Shown here one piece after another: positions 34,282-42,421 of a DNA stretch of 64,000 nucleotides. The notes beneath the pieces are model-generated. The model did not search any database. It was not told the origin of the DNA and saw nothing but the letters and a program-made list of their open reading frames with translations. A program made the translations under genes and the position numbers. The DNA comes from Pseudanabaena sp. Its GTDB lineage: Bacteria > Cyanobacteriota > Cyanobacteriia > Pseudanabaenales > Pseudanabaenaceae. The stretch lies in NCBI GenBank assembly GCA_003249015.1, contig QBLS01000016.1:28485-92484 (forward strand). The letters run 5' to 3'. The stretch's first letter is position 1. Each line of letters opens with the position of its first letter.

Positions 34282-35784
34282 CTATGGAAACCATCGGGGT
34301 GATGTTCCGAAAATTGGTAGCAATTCAGGTTGAGGTAAAAAGTTAATTTGACCGCTACTTTGCTCGTTATTGATGGGTAAAACAACCAACTGAGTTAGAA
34401 CAGGCGATCGCGAGGTTCGCGAACCCTGCGCCGAGTCTTCAGGAATAGAAGAATTGGCAGTTGGATCGGCATTAGGAACGGCGGAGTTGAGTAGAATTGC
34501 TTGCCCGTCAGGGGCAATCTTAAACTGAACTTCTCGCTGAGGAGGTAACTCTAAAAGTCTTTGTAATTGAGCTGATTCTAAGTTAATCGCCGCAAGGTAA
34601 GGCTTTTCCAGAAATATATTTTTAGCTGTATCCTGTTCCACATCCGTTAGCAAACAGTAAAGAGTCTGCTCTTGAGGATCAAACTGAGCACCTAGAATGG
34701 AACCATTAATCTTCGTAAGTTCTTTTTGTAAGCCCTGATTATTCACTAGATAGAGCGATCGCGTGTAGTCTTTATTAAATTTAATTGTGGCAGCTTTAGT
34801 TCCGCTACGACCAAAGCTCAAGACTGTGCCGAACCTTGGCAAAAAATCTAGGGGCGCTGCTTGAGATTCGAGGGGCAAAATTGCCACACCTTCACCTTGG
34901 GCGATCGCCACCGAAGAACTATCAGGCGTGAACATAAAATCTCCTCCTGGTTGGTTTTCTAGAGGCTTAGGTGGGTTATTTCCTTGGATCAGCCAAAGCC
35001 CATAGAGTCCGACTTGCTTGCGGCTGAGACGCTGTACTAGGATATTCTCTCCGTCTGGGGAAAGATCAAATTTAAAGTTTTGGGAATCTTCATTACCAAG
35101 AATGGTTTCTAACTGAGGAACCTTGGTTAGTTTATCTTCCTCATCAATTCCTGTGGTTACTGTATAAAGCTTTTGATCAATTAAGCTTTGTTCGTTAGCC
35201 TTAATCGCGCCAAATAAAATCTTTTGGCGATCGGGATAAATGCGAAAGTCTAAAACCCTGAGTTCCGCAGGCGTTAAAATTTTCTTTTCTTTGCGCTGGG
35301 GGTCATAAATAATTAAACGTCCCTTTTCATCAGCCTGCGAGCCGATGTAAGCAAGGTAAGGATTAGGCGTAGAGAAGCTGCCTACAAAAGGCTTAAGAGG
35401 TTTTTTCTGGCTAATTTCACTGGAAAAGCGATCGTATGCATTTTCTAGCTTGACTGTATAGGATTTACCATAGATAGCTGGGGCTAGAGGAGTATAGGAC
35501 ATTCGCCGCGATGACCAACTAATCTTGCCTGCTAGGGGTGGCTCAATCTGGAGATTTTTTTCCACACTGTCTCGATCCATCGGGCGATTAAAAGTTAGCG
35601 TAAAAGATACATTGGTTGCATCAACTTTTTGTCCCTGCCAGCTAAAATCTCGCACCTGTGGAGCAGTGCGATCGCCTGACCACAAAAGTACCGCGATCAT
35701 CACACTCAATACAACGATTACACCAATGGCATAGCGATCGATTGGTTGAGAAAATAGTTTAGAACGAGGACTAAATTGCATCAC
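34282..35784 (-). CDS. Membrane-anchored Ig-like / beta-propeller protein
   Basis: 500 residues. One N-terminal membrane helix (about 19-37), then a Big_5/SbsA-like Ig domain (about 43-125: VSFTLTFNRPMDRDSVEKNL). A TolB/WD40-like propeller follows, with repeats such as FDLSPDGENILVQRL, FMFTPDSSSVAIAQGEG and FKIAPDGQAILLNSA. Probably periplasmic and anchored to the membrane. No catalytic residues are evident; a binding or scaffold role is inferred. Confidence 0.75.
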   Translation of the reverse strand: MMQFSPRSKLFSQPIDRYAIGVIVVLSVMIAVLLWSGDRTAPQVRDFSWQGQKVDATNVSFTLTFNRPMDRDSVEKNLQIEPPLAGKISWSSRRMSYTPLAPAIYGKSYTVKLENAYDRFSSEISQKKPLKPFVGSFSTPNPYLAYIGSQADEKGRLIIYDPQRKEKKILTPAELRVLDFRIYPDRQKILFGAIKANEQSLIDQKLYTVTTGIDEEDKLTKVPQLETILGNEDSQNFKFDLSPDGENILVQRLSRKQVGLYGLWLIQGNNPPKPLENQPGGDFMFTPDSSSVAIAQGEGVAILPLESQAAPLDFLPRFGTVLSFGRSGTKAATIKFNKDYTRSLYLVNNQGLQKELTKINGSILGAQFDPQEQTLYCLLTDVEQDTAKNIFLEKPYLAAINLESAQLQRLLELPPQREVQFKIAPDGQAILLNSAVPNADPTANSSIPEDSAQGSRTSRSPVLTQLVVLPINNEQSSGQINFLPQPELLPIFGTSPRWFP

Positions 35785-35864
35785 AGATTAATTCCGACTA
35801 AATGTAGAAAAAGCATATTGAGATAATTCTTTTAAGTAGCTCTAGGCATTATTAGAAAATAGAC

Positions 35865-37868
35865 TTAAAATCGCATTTGCAAGTTCAATTTAAAATATAG
35901 TTTGTTATCTTTTTCCATATATAACTTGCCATATCGATGTCGGGTGGTAGAAGGCGTATCTAATTTTATATTTTCATAGAGATATTTTTTTAATGTTTCT
36001 ATGTCAATGATATGGAACGCAAGACAATCACCATTACTTTTAATAACGATATTACCATTGGCTTCATAACTCCCATCCCATTTACTTCCAGCAAAAAATC
36101 CTAATAACACATCAACTAGCAATTTTTTGATTTTGTATTTAAGTACAGATTTATCCCCATAATTTATTTGTTCATTAAGTAATTGTTGTTCGTCAATAAA
36201 ATCCACAATCTTTGATATATGGCTAATTCTATTTCTATAAAATGATAAAAGCACATAGGCAACAATCTCAGGCATAAAAGAATCAACCATTTTTAAGTTG
36301 TGCGTCATAGTATCCTTTTCAGCACCAATATACTTGAATCTTCCACCTGATTCTTCGATAGCCCTTATTCTGTCCCTTAATTTTGTGGCTGTATCAATTG
36401 CGTTAATTTTGTCCATATCAGAAACATGCAAATTTTCAATCTGAAAAACAAAATTTGTATTTCCTGAAGCATTTAACAAAGTTGGCTTCGCACCCAAATA
36501 AGATTTTATCCCAAAGCCTTCATTCTTCTTATTAATAAACTGGTTAGAAATGTCCAACAAAATATCTGATTTCTGTAAGCTATACCCTCCTTTAACGACA
36601 TTAAATCCCAGAGCATCTTGAATAATTAGAAACTCATTTAAGTCGAAAGTACCTGATTTATTTTTTATGGCTTCTACAATTTTTTGTATGACTTTGGATG
36701 TAATAATTTCTGAAATATTAATAGCCTGTGTATAGCCTGTGATTTTATTAACAATTTCAATTTGTGATTCTCCCAAGATCAAAAATTCTAAGTCCATATT
36801 CTGAGTTGTGACTTTATGAATATTAAAAAAATCTTCTTTAGGCTTTAAATCAAAATCAGCTAAATACAATTGTTGCTCAGCTAATAGCTTGATAAAAAGC
36901 AGTAATTCACTCCATTCTCCCTTATTATAATTAGTCTTCATGTTTATACCTTGCGTATTGTGTAGACTTGCTTTTGATATATTTTCACTCAGTAAGTTCA
37001 TATGATCGATTAAATTATGTCCAATTTCTTCAACCACATCAACCGCGACGCTATTACCTAGTTGCTTGATTGCTTGCGTATCAGAAACTGGTAGATGGAA
37101 ATCATCAGGAAAGCCTTGCATTTTCTTGGCTTCCACATGAGACAAACGGCAGATTTTTCCATCAACAAGATACGCATCCCAATTACGGCGATCGCTAATT
37201 TGAGAACCTCTACCACCAACTCGTATTGTAAAGCCGATATCACGACTGCACTTACCGCCCCACACCTCACTCATCGTAAACTTTAATGGCTTCGGCGCAG
37301 GAAAGTTAAAACCTCGCATTAATCCTTCATCCCTAAATCCTACAATAAACACCCTCGGTCGCAGTTGTGGCAATCCATAATCAGAAGCTTGGACAACTTT
37401 GAAATAGAAAGAATAACCCAACTCATTTTCTAAAATATTGCGAATTATACTAAAGGTTTTGCCTGAGTCATGACTCACTAAGCCACGTACATTCTCTAAA
37501 AAGATTGCTTTAGGTTTTTTTGCTTCAATAATATCAACAATATTAAAAAATAAATTTCCTCTTTCAGATTTATGGTTATCATCAAACCCTCTTTTATAAC
37601 CAGCTTGACTAAAAGGTTGACAGGGAAATCCAGCACATAGCAAATCGAAATCAGGAATATCGCTCGGTACAACAGTGCGAATATCACTATTAAACAAACC
37701 ATTCAAAAACAATTCAGGTGATATTACTTCAAAATTATATTGGTAAGTTTTCCTAGCATCTAAATCTATTTCTGAAGCAAATACGCACTTACCACCCAAG
37801 CGATGCATTGCGAGGTGAAAGCCGCCAATACCAGCAAACAAATCGATAAATGTGAATTTACTAACCAT
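35865..37868 (-). CDS. Fused C5-cytosine DNA methyltransferase / HpaII-like restriction endonuclease
   Basis: 667 residues. Residues 1-300 are a full m5C methyltransferase: motif I FIDLFAGIGGFH, motif IV AGFPCQPFSQAG with catalytic Cys83, motif VI ENVRGL (125-130), QLRPRVFIVG (VIII), KKMQGFPDDF (IX), and QLGNSVAVDVV (X, about 269). Residues about 310-667 begin MKTNYNKGEWSELLLFIKLL and carry GAKPTLLNASGNTNFVFQI, as in the HpaII (CCGG) endonuclease family. An ATG at 36941 (Met310) has AAGG seven bases upstream, so the endonuclease may also be made separately. No separate methyltransferase gene is adjacent. The local AT content is high, suggesting transfer. Confidence 0.85.
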   Translation of the reverse strand: MVSKFTFIDLFAGIGGFHLAMHRLGGKCVFASEIDLDARKTYQYNFEVISPELFLNGLFNSDIRTVVPSDIPDFDLLCAGFPCQPFSQAGYKRGFDDNHKSERGNLFFNIVDIIEAKKPKAIFLENVRGLVSHDSGKTFSIIRNILENELGYSFYFKVVQASDYGLPQLRPRVFIVGFRDEGLMRGFNFPAPKPLKFTMSEVWGGKCSRDIGFTIRVGGRGSQISDRRNWDAYLVDGKICRLSHVEAKKMQGFPDDFHLPVSDTQAIKQLGNSVAVDVVEEIGHNLIDHMNLLSENISKASLHNTQGINMKTNYNKGEWSELLLFIKLLAEQQLYLADFDLKPKEDFFNIHKVTTQNMDLEFLILGESQIEIVNKITGYTQAINISEIITSKVIQKIVEAIKNKSGTFDLNEFLIIQDALGFNVVKGGYSLQKSDILLDISNQFINKKNEGFGIKSYLGAKPTLLNASGNTNFVFQIENLHVSDMDKINAIDTATKLRDRIRAIEESGGRFKYIGAEKDTMTHNLKMVDSFMPEIVAYVLLSFYRNRISHISKIVDFIDEQQLLNEQINYGDKSVLKYKIKKLLVDVLLGFFAGSKWDGSYEANGNIVIKSNGDCLAFHIIDIETLKKYLYENIKLDTPSTTRHRYGKLYMEKDNKLYFKLNLQMRF

Positions 37869-37950
37869 TAGTTTTGGAGAAATACAAAGTCAGAGAAAGA
37901 TTGGCAGCGCTTTGCGCCGCCAATCTTTCTCTACTAGCACGGCGCAAGCT

Positions 37951-39018
37951 CTAACCAAAAGAAATGATCAGATAGGAATCTTGGAATTTTGCCCCTGTAG
38001 CTTGCTTACCCACTAGATCATCAGGCAAGAAAATATTGCGGCGCTGATCACCTGCTTCGATAGTGACTTCGGGCCCCTGCTGAATTAACTTGACCTGTTT
38101 CTTAGTAAATGTGGGCAGAAACAACCTGACTTGCTTTGTTCTCGTATTAATATCAATCGGCTTTGGCACAAGAGTTGCGTCCATACTTTCAGGAATCGCT
38201 AGCTCACCAACTTGGTTAGGAACTTCGTAAACTTTAAGCGGATCAAAACTAGCCTCTAGACTTGGCTCCCCATGGCGGGCAAATACGCCACCAACGGTGA
38301 GCCCAATCTGCTGAGCACTTCCCCATAGATATTGAGCTTTAGATATGGCGAAAGGATCACCCGTCGTCACCAAATAGGCAGCGACTCGACTTGGATCATT
38401 AACAGCTTTTTGCCCACGAGTAAGCACTGAAGACATCTCGCCTGCCTGTTGTGAAATATCGTCAGTGCTAGAAACTTGCAGAATGCTCCTTAAAATTGGC
38501 TCGACAAAGGGGGAAATTGCTTGCCCGATCGCGGAGCCTGTAAGAACCTGTTTAAATCGACGTAAGTACCAGCCTAAAATCTCTGGCATACCCAGCATTC
38601 TCAAAGTTTCGAGGTCGCTCAGCCCGTCGTAAATGATGACATCGTACTTGCCTTCAGCATCACGCTCACGCAAAAAGCTTAGACCCAACGCAGCATCCAT
38701 TCCTGGCAAAATGCCAAGCTCCTGACCATATACCTCTTTAAAGAAGGGAGTACGCAAATATTGGCTCTCTAGGCTTTTCATTCGATCCCAGTACCTTTCC
38801 AGCAGGACGGTTGACTGCAAATGTACAGCCGAGAAATTAGGCGCAACTAATTGCGGATCGCTGGTTAGCTCAACACCAAGTCTAGTACTGAGTTCACTCC
38901 CAGCCTGTTGACCGACATACAATACCTGTTTATGTTGGGAATAGGCGCGGGCAACAGCGATCGCAGTTGTCGTTTTGCCCACACCACCTTTACCGAGAAA
39001 TGTCAGAATTAGGCTCAT
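37951..39018 (-). CDS. NosAFP-type ArsA/Get3-fold ATPase
   Basis: 355 residues. P-loop FLGKGGVGKTTTAIAVARAY (deviant Walker A, residues 8-27), a switch region with VIIYDGLSDLETLRMLG, and a C-terminal small beta domain (about 300-355: VTIEAGDQRRNIFLPDDLVG) like a small heat-shock fold. This is the arrangement of cyanobacterial NosAFP, proposed to act in tail-anchored protein handling. No arsenic genes are nearby. The start overlaps the upstream HU gene by 29 bases. Confidence 0.85.
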   Translation of the reverse strand: MSLILTFLGKGGVGKTTTAIAVARAYSQHKQVLYVGQQAGSELSTRLGVELTSDPQLVAPNFSAVHLQSTVLLERYWDRMKSLESQYLRTPFFKEVYGQELGILPGMDAALGLSFLRERDAEGKYDVIIYDGLSDLETLRMLGMPEILGWYLRRFKQVLTGSAIGQAISPFVEPILRSILQVSSTDDISQQAGEMSSVLTRGQKAVNDPSRVAAYLVTTGDPFAISKAQYLWGSAQQIGLTVGGVFARHGEPSLEASFDPLKVYEVPNQVGELAIPESMDATLVPKPIDINTRTKQVRLFLPTFTKKQVKLIQQGPEVTIEAGDQRRNIFLPDDLVGKQATGAKFQDSYLIISFG

Positions 39019-39307
39019 GGGGCTGCTGCATTAACTTTTTTAAATAGGGACTAGGAACAAAGCTGGGGACAATCACCTCTGGTATGGTGATTGGCTGATG
39101 TGTACGAGGATGACTACCAATGCGAGCGCGACGGCGACGCACCGCAAACTTGCCAAAATCACTCAACATAATTGATTGGTGATTCGATAGGGCTTTAGTA
39201 AAGCAGGTTAAAACCGCTTCAAGGCTGGCTGAAGCCATGCTGTAGCTTAGTCCATCAACTTCTGCCATCATGCCCCTAATGATATCTTGACGGTTAATAT
39301 CTGCCAT
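38990..39307 (-). CDS. HU/IHF-family DNA-binding protein
   Basis: 105 residues. N-terminal helices (NRQDIIRGMMAEVDGLSYSMASASLEAVLTCFTKAL-like) and the arm region LSDFGKFAVRRRRARIGSHPRTHQPITIPE match HU, but RRRRAR and the extended C-terminus (PSFVPSPYLKKLMQQPHEPNSDISR) are atypical. The last 29 bases overlap the NosAFP start in another frame, so the C-terminal tail is encoded by shared DNA. Confidence 0.85.
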   Translation of the reverse strand: MADINRQDIIRGMMAEVDGLSYSMASASLEAVLTCFTKALSNHQSIMLSDFGKFAVRRRRARIGSHPRTHQPITIPEVIVPSFVPSPYLKKLMQQPHEPNSDISR

Positions 39308-39493
39308 AGGGCAAGCGGTTAATTAAACTAGATTTTGAGTATATGGTGCTCATCTGATTCACAAAGGTGTTAACACACTTTTATGAATCACGCATCTCAT
39401 TATAAAAACTTTAATTTTGAGGTTTCCAGTGGTTTTGGCTCTAAAAACCTCAAAAATTTGGTTTATAACAAGAATTAATGATGCTTAACCATT

Positions 39494-39688
39494 CTAGGCT
39501 ACTGATTCTAACTCATCTGCAAAAAACCAAGACTTGCTACTATCAGGAAAATCGACGATAAAGCCCCACTTGCCTCCGTCCATCATCTTTTCTTCCTTAA
39601 TTACACCGACTTCGCCAATTTTATTAGAGATAGCCTTGCCACTTCCATCTTTGAAGCCGCGAACACGAACTTTTTGACCAACTTGCAT
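39494..39688 (-). CDS. DUF2862 protein
   Basis: 64 residues from the ATG at 39688. VGQKVRVRGFKDGSGKAISNKIGEVGVIKEEKMMDG and WFFADELE form a small beta-barrel typical of the cyanobacterial DUF2862 family. Function unknown. A TTG nine codons upstream is rejected because the family starts MQVGQKVRV. Confidence 0.82.
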   Translation of the reverse strand: MQVGQKVRVRGFKDGSGKAISNKIGEVGVIKEEKMMDGGKWGFIVDFPDSSKSWFFADELESVA

Positions 39689-39732
39689 AATTTTTGCTTC
39701 TCGTACCGAATTCAATAAATCTAATTCTTTTT

Positions 39733-39836
39733 TAAGTTGCTAAGCACAATTAGACATAGAACCTTCAAAGCTGCAGTGCACGCTGCGCTTACGCTATAGC
39801 TTTGAATCTTACTTTTTAATTATGCTTAGTTACTTA
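39733..39836. mobile_element. MITE-C copy
   Basis: Ends TAAGTTGCTAAGCACAATTA and the inverse of TAAGTAACTAAGCATAATTA, about 104 bp, with an imperfect GCAGTGCACGCTGCG-type centre. This copy best defines the MITE-C termini. Confidence 0.75.
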
Positions 39837-39905
39837 AAAGTTTACATTATTGCGATCACCTTGGTAATCCCAGAAGATGAGTAGCGGCGTTACTCATGTT
39901 CGTGT

Positions 39906-40487
39906 TTAACTACGGCGGCGTAGACGTGGACGATTACGTTCCGCCTTATCGCGTTCGTAATTGATTAACCTGCCGTAGTAATCATGTTTGGCAAGATTGA
40001 GTGACAGAAATACATGCTCTCTGGCATTCCCAAAGCCTTTACGATTAAAGAAATTGATAGCAGGGGTATTGGCTGGATCGGTATCAACTAGCATCAGCCG
40101 TACATTATCTTCAATCATTCTCTCGATGATTTTGTCGACAAGGCGATCGGCAACTCCACGACGTTGAAAACTAGGATTTACGCCTAACCAAGTGATGTAA
40201 CCGTAGATCCAAGAGGCTTTATTGATGATCGTTCCCAGCACAAATCCTGCTAATTGGTGATCAATCTCCGCGACTAGGCAATATTCAGAGTCGGTATTGT
40301 ACATTCCGATTACTTCCCACTCGTCCCAAGTGCGGTACAGGTAAGGGTAAAGATCACTGGTAAATAATTGCTCACCTAAGTGAAATATGGGTGCAATATC
40401 GTCAATATTCATCTCGCGAATCTGCACAGTGCTACTTTCACCGCGATCGCTATCTTTCTCAATGGATCGATCAGGCAACTCAGTCAT
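39906..40487 (-). CDS. GNAT-family N-acetyltransferase
   Basis: 193 residues. GNAT fold with the acetyl-CoA motif VNPSFQRRGVADRLVDKIIERM and the beta-strand ITWLGV. FFNRKGFGNAREHVFLSLNL is the usual C-terminal motif. The tail ERNRPRLRRRS is strongly basic. Rim-like acetyltransferases acting on protein N-termini are the nearest type, but the substrate is unknown. Confidence 0.83.
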   Translation of the reverse strand: MTELPDRSIEKDSDRGESSTVQIREMNIDDIAPIFHLGEQLFTSDLYPYLYRTWDEWEVIGMYNTDSEYCLVAEIDHQLAGFVLGTIINKASWIYGYITWLGVNPSFQRRGVADRLVDKIIERMIEDNVRLMLVDTDPANTPAINFFNRKGFGNAREHVFLSLNLAKHDYYGRLINYERDKAERNRPRLRRRS

Positions 40488-40564
40488 AGTTATTTTTCAA
40501 TGAATAAGTTAGGGATGAGTGACAAAATCACTCCTTCCTAATTATTCACTGAGAAAGGAACCAG

Positions 40565-40661
40565 TAGCTAAGCACATTTGTAAAAAAAATTACTACTGCC
40601 TGCTTACGCAGGCAGTAGTAATTTTTTCGCATTAGTAGCGGCGCTTCGCGCCGCTACTAAT
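40565..40661. repeat. Tandem hairpins, with a MITE-C-like left end
   Basis: After AGTAGCTAAGCACATTTG come hairpin 40584-40627 (CTGCCTGC-TTAC-GCAGGCAG) and perfect hairpin 40631-40661 (ATTAGTAGCGGCGC-TTC loop). The second ends eight bases from the SLH gene stop and may terminate it. Confidence 0.75.
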
Positions 40662-40668
40662 TTTCAGT

Positions 40669-41910
40669 CTAGAATCTAGGAGTGCCTAGCACTAGATCGG
40701 AAGCCAAGGTTAGGGCTAGGTCAGTATTAGGATTAACCGACGCAAGAGTGACGCTATCTCGTCCTAAAAATAGACCTAGCAACGCGCCAATACCAGCGCC
40801 GCCCAAGATTTCCTCAGTGGCAAGGGCGCGATCGCCTGTAACGGCTGCGATCGCTGCGGCTGCGGCTGCCCCAAGAGCCGTATTGCGAAGAAGGTTTCCA
40901 GTACTAACACCGCGATCGACTCGCTCAGTGGTGGTGACAACTTTAGATACAGCATTGATAGGAGTTCTTTGACCGTTAGCAAAGACTAATTCATTAGCAA
41001 AGAACTGAGCGCCACCAGAGACAGTTCTTAGCTCACCAGCAACTTGAGTACCAGTAGGAATCAACATCATGCCTTGGGAGTTGACAATATTTTGAGCAAC
41101 AACTAGCGATAGTGGCACTCTTTCATCGGGACCCAACAAAATTTTGTCTTTGGAGTACTGCACAGAAATCATATTGCCAGCAGGAATTCTGACTTGGTTC
41201 TGCACAGGCGTGGTGTTATTGGAATTTTGACCCACAATGTAAGGCGATGCAATGGCACTAGCTTGTCCAGATCGCACTAGCGCTTGATAGATGAAAGCGG
41301 CAACTTCGGCTCTAGTTGCAGTCTGGTTGGGGTTGAGGAACTGCACATTGGGATAGTTGACGACCATGCGGTTTTCCGTGGCGGCGGCAACGCTATTTCG
41401 GGCGTAGTTGGGGATGCTGCCAGAGTCAGAATAGCTTTGCAAAATCGTTTCAGGAGCTTGGCTAGTCGCATAGTTAAGCCCATTCGCCAAAGAAACTAAA
41501 ATCTGCACCCGTGGAATATTTTGAGTAGGCTCAAATATATTGCCAGGATAACCAGACATAAAGCCAGTGGTATATGCTCTTTGGATTGCAGGCGCAGCCC
41601 AAAAGTTGGAGGCAACATCCACAAAGGTAACGCCACCCCGAATCGGAGCCTTATTCATCGCTTTGCTGAGCATTGCGGCAAACTGTGCTCTAGTTACTGG
41701 ATCATTAGGACGAAATCCTCCGTCAGGAAAGCCTTTGATAATATCTCTGGATGCAAGTTCTTGAATAAAGGTTTGCGCCCAATAGTTAGTCGGTACGTCA
41801 TTAAATACTGTTTGCGCGGATACCGTAGATGCTCCTATGAGAAACATTGCTGAGCTAACGCCAATGGAGGCTATTAATGTATTGCTAGAAACTTTATTTT
41901 GGCTGAACAT
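40669..41910 (-). CDS. S-layer homology (SLH) envelope protein
   Basis: 413 residues. A signal peptide (about 1-33, ending VSAQ), then three SLH repeats: VFNDVPTNYWAQTFIQELASRDIIKG (about 35-85), FVDVASNFWAAPAIQRAYTTGFMSG (about 95-150) and YSDSGSIPNYARNSVAAATENRMVV (about 160-215). The C-terminal half (about 235-413) shows IPAGNMISVQ, MMLIPTGTQVAGEL and an Ala-rich AALGAAAAAAIAAVTGDRA stretch, resembling the TrbI/VirB10 C-terminal fold. SLH domains bind peptidoglycan-linked polymers, so an outer-envelope location is likely. Confidence 0.85.
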   Translation of the reverse strand: MFSQNKVSSNTLIASIGVSSAMFLIGASTVSAQTVFNDVPTNYWAQTFIQELASRDIIKGFPDGGFRPNDPVTRAQFAAMLSKAMNKAPIRGGVTFVDVASNFWAAPAIQRAYTTGFMSGYPGNIFEPTQNIPRVQILVSLANGLNYATSQAPETILQSYSDSGSIPNYARNSVAAATENRMVVNYPNVQFLNPNQTATRAEVAAFIYQALVRSGQASAIASPYIVGQNSNNTTPVQNQVRIPAGNMISVQYSKDKILLGPDERVPLSLVVAQNIVNSQGMMLIPTGTQVAGELRTVSGGAQFFANELVFANGQRTPINAVSKVVTTTERVDRGVSTGNLLRNTALGAAAAAAIAAVTGDRALATEEILGGAGIGALLGLFLGRDSVTLASVNPNTDLALTLASDLVLGTPRF

Positions 41911-42310
41911 TTTTAGTTTTATCCCTGATACAAGTAATTATGTATACTCCAATAAGTGACTAATCACTCTAAACAAATGTTCCTAAAAAATCTAAACCTC
42001 CGTATAAAAATCTAGTTTTAATAAATATTTTTATACACTAATTACAACAGTACTAATGCTTAAAATCTTTGTCAGCCAATCTTTCTAGACTAAAATAATA
42101 TTATTAGGTATAACTACAAAACAATACAATTCAATCATGAGTAATATGCAAGAATCAGTCTAGAGAGATAGCTAGAAAACACTAAATAATTTAACAGAAT
42201 ATATAATCTAACAAATTATTTAATCTCGTAAATATGACCAGATTTCTATATTAAATGTATTGATTTGTAGAAAGTTTTTAATATTAAAAGTTCTACAGCA
42301 ATGCTAGTGG
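41911..42310. other. AT-rich gene-free leader of the SLH gene
   Basis: About 400 bases, strongly AT-rich, unlike the GC-rich hairpin spacers. It should hold the promoter and a long leader of the SLH gene. No ORF, tRNA or structured RNA is recognised. Confidence 0.4.
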
Positions 42311-42412
42311 TATGTAGCAATCCTAAATGAGTTAGGAGAGGCTTCGACTTCGCTCAGCCAACTTATATTGATGGCTGAGCGAAGTCGAAGCCCTATTTTT
42401 CTGTTTAATGAT
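42311..42412. mobile_element. MITE-A copy
   Basis: TATGTAGCAATCCTAAATGA left flank, GGCTTCGACTTCGCTCAGCC core and its inverse (42372-42392), then CTATTTTTCTG. Ends about ten bases from the kinase stop. Confidence 0.72.
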
Positions 42413-42421
42413 TAGCGATCG

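Noticed and set aside
34119..34385. Open frame through the MITE-A and the end of the 34282 gene
   Set aside because: It consists of repeat DNA and an out-of-frame part of the real gene.
37951..39018. Arsenite efflux ATPase ArsA
   Set aside because: No arsenic genes nearby, and the C-terminal beta domain and cyanobacterial context fit NosAFP better.
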